The translations under genes and the position numbers were made by a program. The notes below the pieces were generated by a model. That model searched no databases. It was not told where the DNA came from and saw only the letters and a program-made list of their open reading frames with translations. Of a stretch of DNA of 64,000 nt, positions 61,245 to 64,000 are shown one piece after another. Numbering within the stretch: the first letter of the stretch is position 1; every line of letters begins with the position of its first letter. The DNA is from an uncultured Ruminococcus sp. (GTDB lineage Bacteria; Bacillota; Clostridia; Oscillospirales; Ruminococcaceae), in contig CAKSJP010000004.1 of the NCBI GenBank assembly GCA_934463425.1, positions 1 through 64,000 on the forward strand, given 5' to 3'.

Positions 61245-63089
61245 TTATTCCGCCGGATTCTGCTGTATCATCGGGCGGTTCAGGATCTGCATAAACTCTT
61301 CGCCGGTGATGGTCTCGTGCTCATACAGATACTTGGCGATCTCGTGCAGCTTTGCCTGGTTGTTCCGGAGCATGTCCATGGCTCTGCCGTACTGGGTCCG
61401 GATGATCTCCGTGACCTTTTTGTCGATCTTGGTCTGGGTCTCCATGGAGCATGTCAGGCTGGCGTCACCGCCCAGATACTGTCCCTGCACCGTCTCCATG
61501 GCAACCATGCCGAACTCCTCGCTCATGCCGAAGCGGCTCACCATCGAGCGCGCCAGCTTCGTCGCCTGTTCGATATCGTTGGATGCGCCGGTGGTGATCT
61601 CGCGGAAGATCAGCTCCTCTGCGGCACGTCCGCCGGTGAGGGTGGCGATCTTGTTCTCCATCTCCGTCTTGGTCATGAGGAAGTGCTCGCCCTCTTCCAC
61701 CTGCATGGTATAGCCCAGCGCGCCGGAGGTACGGGGAATGATGGTGATCTTCTGCACCGGTGCAGACTGGGACTGGAGCGCAGCCACCAGTGCGTGCCCC
61801 ACCTCGTGATAGGACACGGTGAGCTTCTCCTTGTTGGAGAGCACCCGGTTTTTCTTCTGATAGCCGGCAATGACCACCTCTACGCTCTCCATGAGATCCT
61901 CCTGTGTGGCACAGGAGCGTCCCAGGCGAACGGCACGCAGCGCCGCCTCATTGATGATATTCGCCAGCTCTGCGCCGGATGCGCCGGCTGCCGTCCGGGC
62001 GATGGCGGAGAAGTCTACGTTTCCGGCGAGCTTGATCTTCTTGGCGTGAACCTTCAGAATGTCGATGCGTCCCTGAAGATCCGGCAGCTCTACGGGGATG
62101 CGCCGGTCGAACCGTCCCGGACGGAGCAGCGCCGGGTCGAGGGATTCCGGACGGTTGGTCGCCGCCAGGATGACAACGCCCTTTGAGCCGTCGAAGCCGT
62201 CCATTTCGGTGAGCAGCTGGTTCAGGGTCTGTTCCCGTTCGTCATTGCCGCCGTATTGTCCGCCGTCACGCTTCTTGCCGATGGTGTCGATCTCGTCAAT
62301 AAAGACGATGCAGGGCGCTTTTTCGTTTGCCTGCTTGAACAGGTCGCGCACCTTTGCCGCGCCCATGCCCACGAACATTTCCACAAACTCCGAACCGGAG
62401 ATGGAGAAAAACGGCACGTTTGCCTCGCCGGCGACTGCCTTTGCCAACAGGGTCTTACCGGTTCCGGGCGGGCCCACCAGCAGCGCGCCCTTGGGCATAG
62501 AAGCGCCGATCTCTTTATAGCGCTCCGGCTTGTGGAGATAGTCCACGATCTCCGCCAGCAGCTCCTTTGCCTCTTCTTCGCCGGCAACGTCCTGGAACTT
62601 GATGCCCGTGGTGGACTTGACATAGACCTTGGCGTTGCTCTTTCCCATGCCGAACATCATCGAACCGTCGCCGCCGCCCATGCGCTGCGCCATCTTCTTG
62701 TTAAAGAAGTGGAACACCAGCAGCATCAGCGCAATGGGGAGCACATAGCTGATAAGAATGTACAGCAGCGGACTGGTGCCGCTGTCGATCTCCGACTCAA
62801 ACTTTGCGCCGGAGTCGTACAGCCGCTGGATCAGATCCGGGTCGTCCAGAGTGCCGGTCTGATACACCTGCTTTTCGTCCTTGTCCGTAAAGGTGATCTG
62901 GCTGTTCTCGATCTTCACCGAGCCGATCTCCCTGTTCTCCGTCATGCTGATAAAGGTGTCATAGCCCACCTCCTTCACCCGTCCCTTGAACAGGTTCGGG
63001 AACACAAACGCCTGGAGCAGCAGAAACACACACAGTGCGATCAGCCAGAACGAGATCCATGATTTTTTGGGTTTTTGCGGTTCTTCCAT
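61245..63089 (-). CDS. ftsH: ATP-dependent zinc metalloprotease FtsH
   Basis: A 614-residue membrane AAA+ protease that degrades unfolded and regulatory membrane proteins. Two transmembrane segments (about 10-30 and 113-133) flank the extracytoplasmic domain. The AAA module has GPPGTGKT (Walker A) and [11 protein letters not shown] (Walker B), then the second region of homology. The M41 zinc motif is HEVGH with D in the conserved downstream segment. The start at 63089 has GAGGAG upstream; a longer frame lacks a site. Confidence 0.97.
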   Translation of the reverse strand: MEEPQKPKKSWISFWLIALCVFLLLQAFVFPNLFKGRVKEVGYDTFISMTENREIGSVKIENSQITFTDKDEKQVYQTGTLDDPDLIQRLYDSGAKFESEIDSGTSPLLYILISYVLPIALMLLVFHFFNKKMAQRMGGGDGSMMFGMGKSNAKVYVKSTTGIKFQDVAGEEEAKELLAEIVDYLHKPERYKEIGASMPKGALLVGPPGTGKTLLAKAVAGEANVPFFSISGSEFVEMFVGMGAAKVRDLFKQANEKAPCIVFIDEIDTIGKKRDGGQYGGNDEREQTLNQLLTEMDGFDGSKGVVILAATNRPESLDPALLRPGRFDRRIPVELPDLQGRIDILKVHAKKIKLAGNVDFSAIARTAAGASGAELANIINEAALRAVRLGRSCATQEDLMESVEVVIAGYQKKNRVLSNKEKLTVSYHEVGHALVAALQSQSAPVQKITIIPRTSGALGYTMQVEEGEHFLMTKTEMENKIATLTGGRAAEELIFREITTGASNDIEQATKLARSMVSRFGMSEEFGMVAMETVQGQYLGGDASLTCSMETQTKIDKKVTEIIRTQYGRAMDMLRNNQAKLHEIAKYLYEHETITGEEFMQILNRPMIQQNPAE

Positions 63090-63145
63090 GATACATTCTC
63101 CTCTCTGTGCCGTGTGACACGGCGGGGATTCTTTTACCTTATGTA

Positions 63146-63174
63146 ATATACCATATTTTTTTGAGAAATGCAAG
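63146..63174 (-). promoter_or_regulatory. Promoter of ftsH
   Basis: Minus strand TTGCAT (63169-63174), 17 bases, TATATT (63146-63151). Confidence 0.65.
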
Positions 63175-63274
63175 CACAGTTTGTGATGGTTTGGTGAGAA
63201 TTGCAAAACAGACCCGCCCTCCGCGGAGAGCGAGTCTGCTGCAGGTGCAGGGCGTGATCGTACACGCAAAATAC

Positions 63275-63317
63275 ATTTCAAAAGGAATCCCGTAGGGGTC
63301 GATGCCCACATCGACCC
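63275..63317. repeat. Dispersed intergenic repeat, second copy
   Basis: CAAAAGGAAT then GTAGGGGTCGATGCCCACATCGACCC: the reverse complement of unit 2 at 41739-41784, including its ATTCCTTTT flank. Lies between ftsH and the right-edge gene. Confidence 0.75.
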
Positions 63318-63344
63318 GCCCTTTTCCAAAAGTGCGGTATTGCC

Positions 63345-64000
63345 TTAGAAAATATTGTGATCGAATACCAGTACCTGATACTGTCCGCCGTAGCTGTCAG
63401 TCCAGGAGAAGGACAGGGTGGTCTCTGACAACAGGGCATCCCCCCGGCTCACCAGGGTGTCATACTCGCCGGAGTCCAGAAGCAGGAAGTACTTGTCCTG
63501 ATCGGGCTGTGCGGTATACCACTCCGCAGCGGTCTGGTAATAATACTTCGTCACGCCGTTGGTCTCGTCCACGCTGACCGAGCGCACCTTTACGGCATCG
63601 TCCGAGATCACGGTGACGGAGTTTGCGCGCCAGAAGGTGGCATAGCCATAGTCCAGACCCTGTTCCTCCAGCATCTCTGCCAGCTGGTACTGGACGTTGA
63701 CCTTTTCGGCATCCCGGGGCAGCTTTACCACATTCCATGCGCTGATGGTGCAGAAGCAGATGACGGGGATGCACAGCACCATTGCCATGCGCTGCATCGG
63801 GGTGCGCTTTGCGATCGCCCAGTGCAGGAACGCAATGGAGACGATGGCAGAGGTGCAGACAATGGGGCTGAGCCGCCAGTTTGCCGCAGAGAGCGCGCCG
63901 CAGATATAGCCCACCAGAACCAGTGCAGACACCGCCCAGTGCGCCCACAGGAGAATGTGCATCTGTCTGCCCGAAGTGCCCTTATATTTGGGATAGCAGC
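63345..64000 (-). CDS. Large membrane protein (C-terminal part), N-terminus beyond the window
   Basis: At least 218 residues are visible, open to the right edge: CYPKYKGTSGRQM, then four hydrophobic segments (LLWAHWAVSALVLVGYICGA and following) and a soluble C-terminal domain of about 110 residues (VQYQLAEMLEEQGLDYGYATFW). This resembles the C-terminus of polytopic dolichyl-phosphate-mannose-type glycosyltransferases, in which a soluble domain follows the last helix; that assignment is inference. The in-frame ATG at 63962 is internal. Confidence 0.7.
   Translation of the reverse strand, partial: CYPKYKGTSGRQMHILLWAHWAVSALVLVGYICGALSAANWRLSPIVCTSAIVSIAFLHWAIAKRTPMQRMAMVLCIPVICFCTISAWNVVKLPRDAEKVNVQYQLAEMLEEQGLDYGYATFWRANSVTVISDDAVKVRSVSVDETNGVTKYYYQTAAEWYTAQPDQDKYFLLLDSGEYDTLVSRGDALLSETTLSFSWTDSYGGQYQVLVFDHNIF

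Noticed and set aside
63090..63329. N-terminal extension of FtsH by 80 codons
   Set aside because: The extension has no ribosome site, and the GAGGAG before 63089 and the membrane-helix position fit the shorter protein.
1..64000. tRNA, rRNA, CRISPR arrays, phage or transposase genes
   Set aside because: None was seen by eye; no tRNA T-loop-plus-acceptor pattern, repeat-spacer array or DDE-type protein is evident. A covariance-model scan would be needed for certainty.

Overview
The window reads as chromosomal DNA of a Gram-positive gut Firmicute of the Ruminococcus type (Oscillospiraceae/Ruminococcaceae). It encodes a secreted family 9 cellulase, two leucine-rich-repeat proteins ending in type I dockerins, a GH25 lysozyme with a dockerin-like segment, a class B sortase, an FtsH, T-box control of pheST and a CIRCE heat-shock operator. 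GC content is moderate to high and the Shine-Dalgarno sites are strong AGGAGG types. The species is not determined; a cellulosome-forming Ruminococcus is the inference. No rRNA, tRNA, CRISPR array, prophage or transposase gene was seen.

Layout. 1-6.4 kb: GH9 cellulase (C-terminus off the left edge), YgjP-like metallopeptidase, formate/nitrite-type channel, small soluble proteins and a GH26-like glycoside hydrolase, mostly on the minus strand. 6.4-11.5 kb: a Gld-like ABC exporter operon (ATPase, permease, GldG-like auxiliary protein, DUF4340 protein). 11.6-21.4 kb: a long minus-strand information-processing cluster rimP-nusA-ylxR-ylxQ-infB-rbfA-nrnA-truB-ribF-gltX. 21.5-24.9 kb: aldolase fba (with a 43-residue membrane peptide) diverging from glycogen branching enzyme glgB, with paired TTGCAA-type palindromes between them. 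24.9-31.4 kb: lipoprotein, nnrD, a tiny locus that looks like a type I toxin-antitoxin module, two small genes, and pheST under a T-box leader.

31.4-39.4 kb: small membrane proteins, then a surface block: GH25 lysozyme, sortase B, LRR-dockerin protein, and an ECF sigma factor with a membrane-bound partner. 39.4-47.7 kb: polysaccharide flippase, purine nucleoside phosphorylase, a 733-residue Sel1-repeat protein, reverse rubrerythrin, a Wzz-like chain-length protein and a GIY-YIG nuclease. 47.8-55.4 kb: two uncharacterised small genes, a Fur-family regulator, a MITE-like element sitting exactly at the stop codon of a cyclophilin gene, a second 43-residue membrane peptide, a cytidylate kinase-like protein, recD2 and an MreB paralogue. 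55.4-64 kb: a YafQ-type toxin-antitoxin pair, a CIRCE element and tandem hsp20 genes, asnB, a second LRR-dockerin protein, ftsH, and the C-terminus of a large membrane protein running off the right edge.

The most novel-looking item is at 26.42-26.72 kb. A 26-residue hydrophobic peptide gene has a consensus promoter, a perfect Shine-Dalgarno sequence buried in a hairpin, complementarity between the RNA 5' end and the bases just after the stop codon, and a second consensus promoter firing antisense from beyond its terminator. This is the layout of a type I toxin-antitoxin system. Many sigma-A promoters are exact or near-exact with 17-base spacers, so the operon boundaries given here are fairly well supported.
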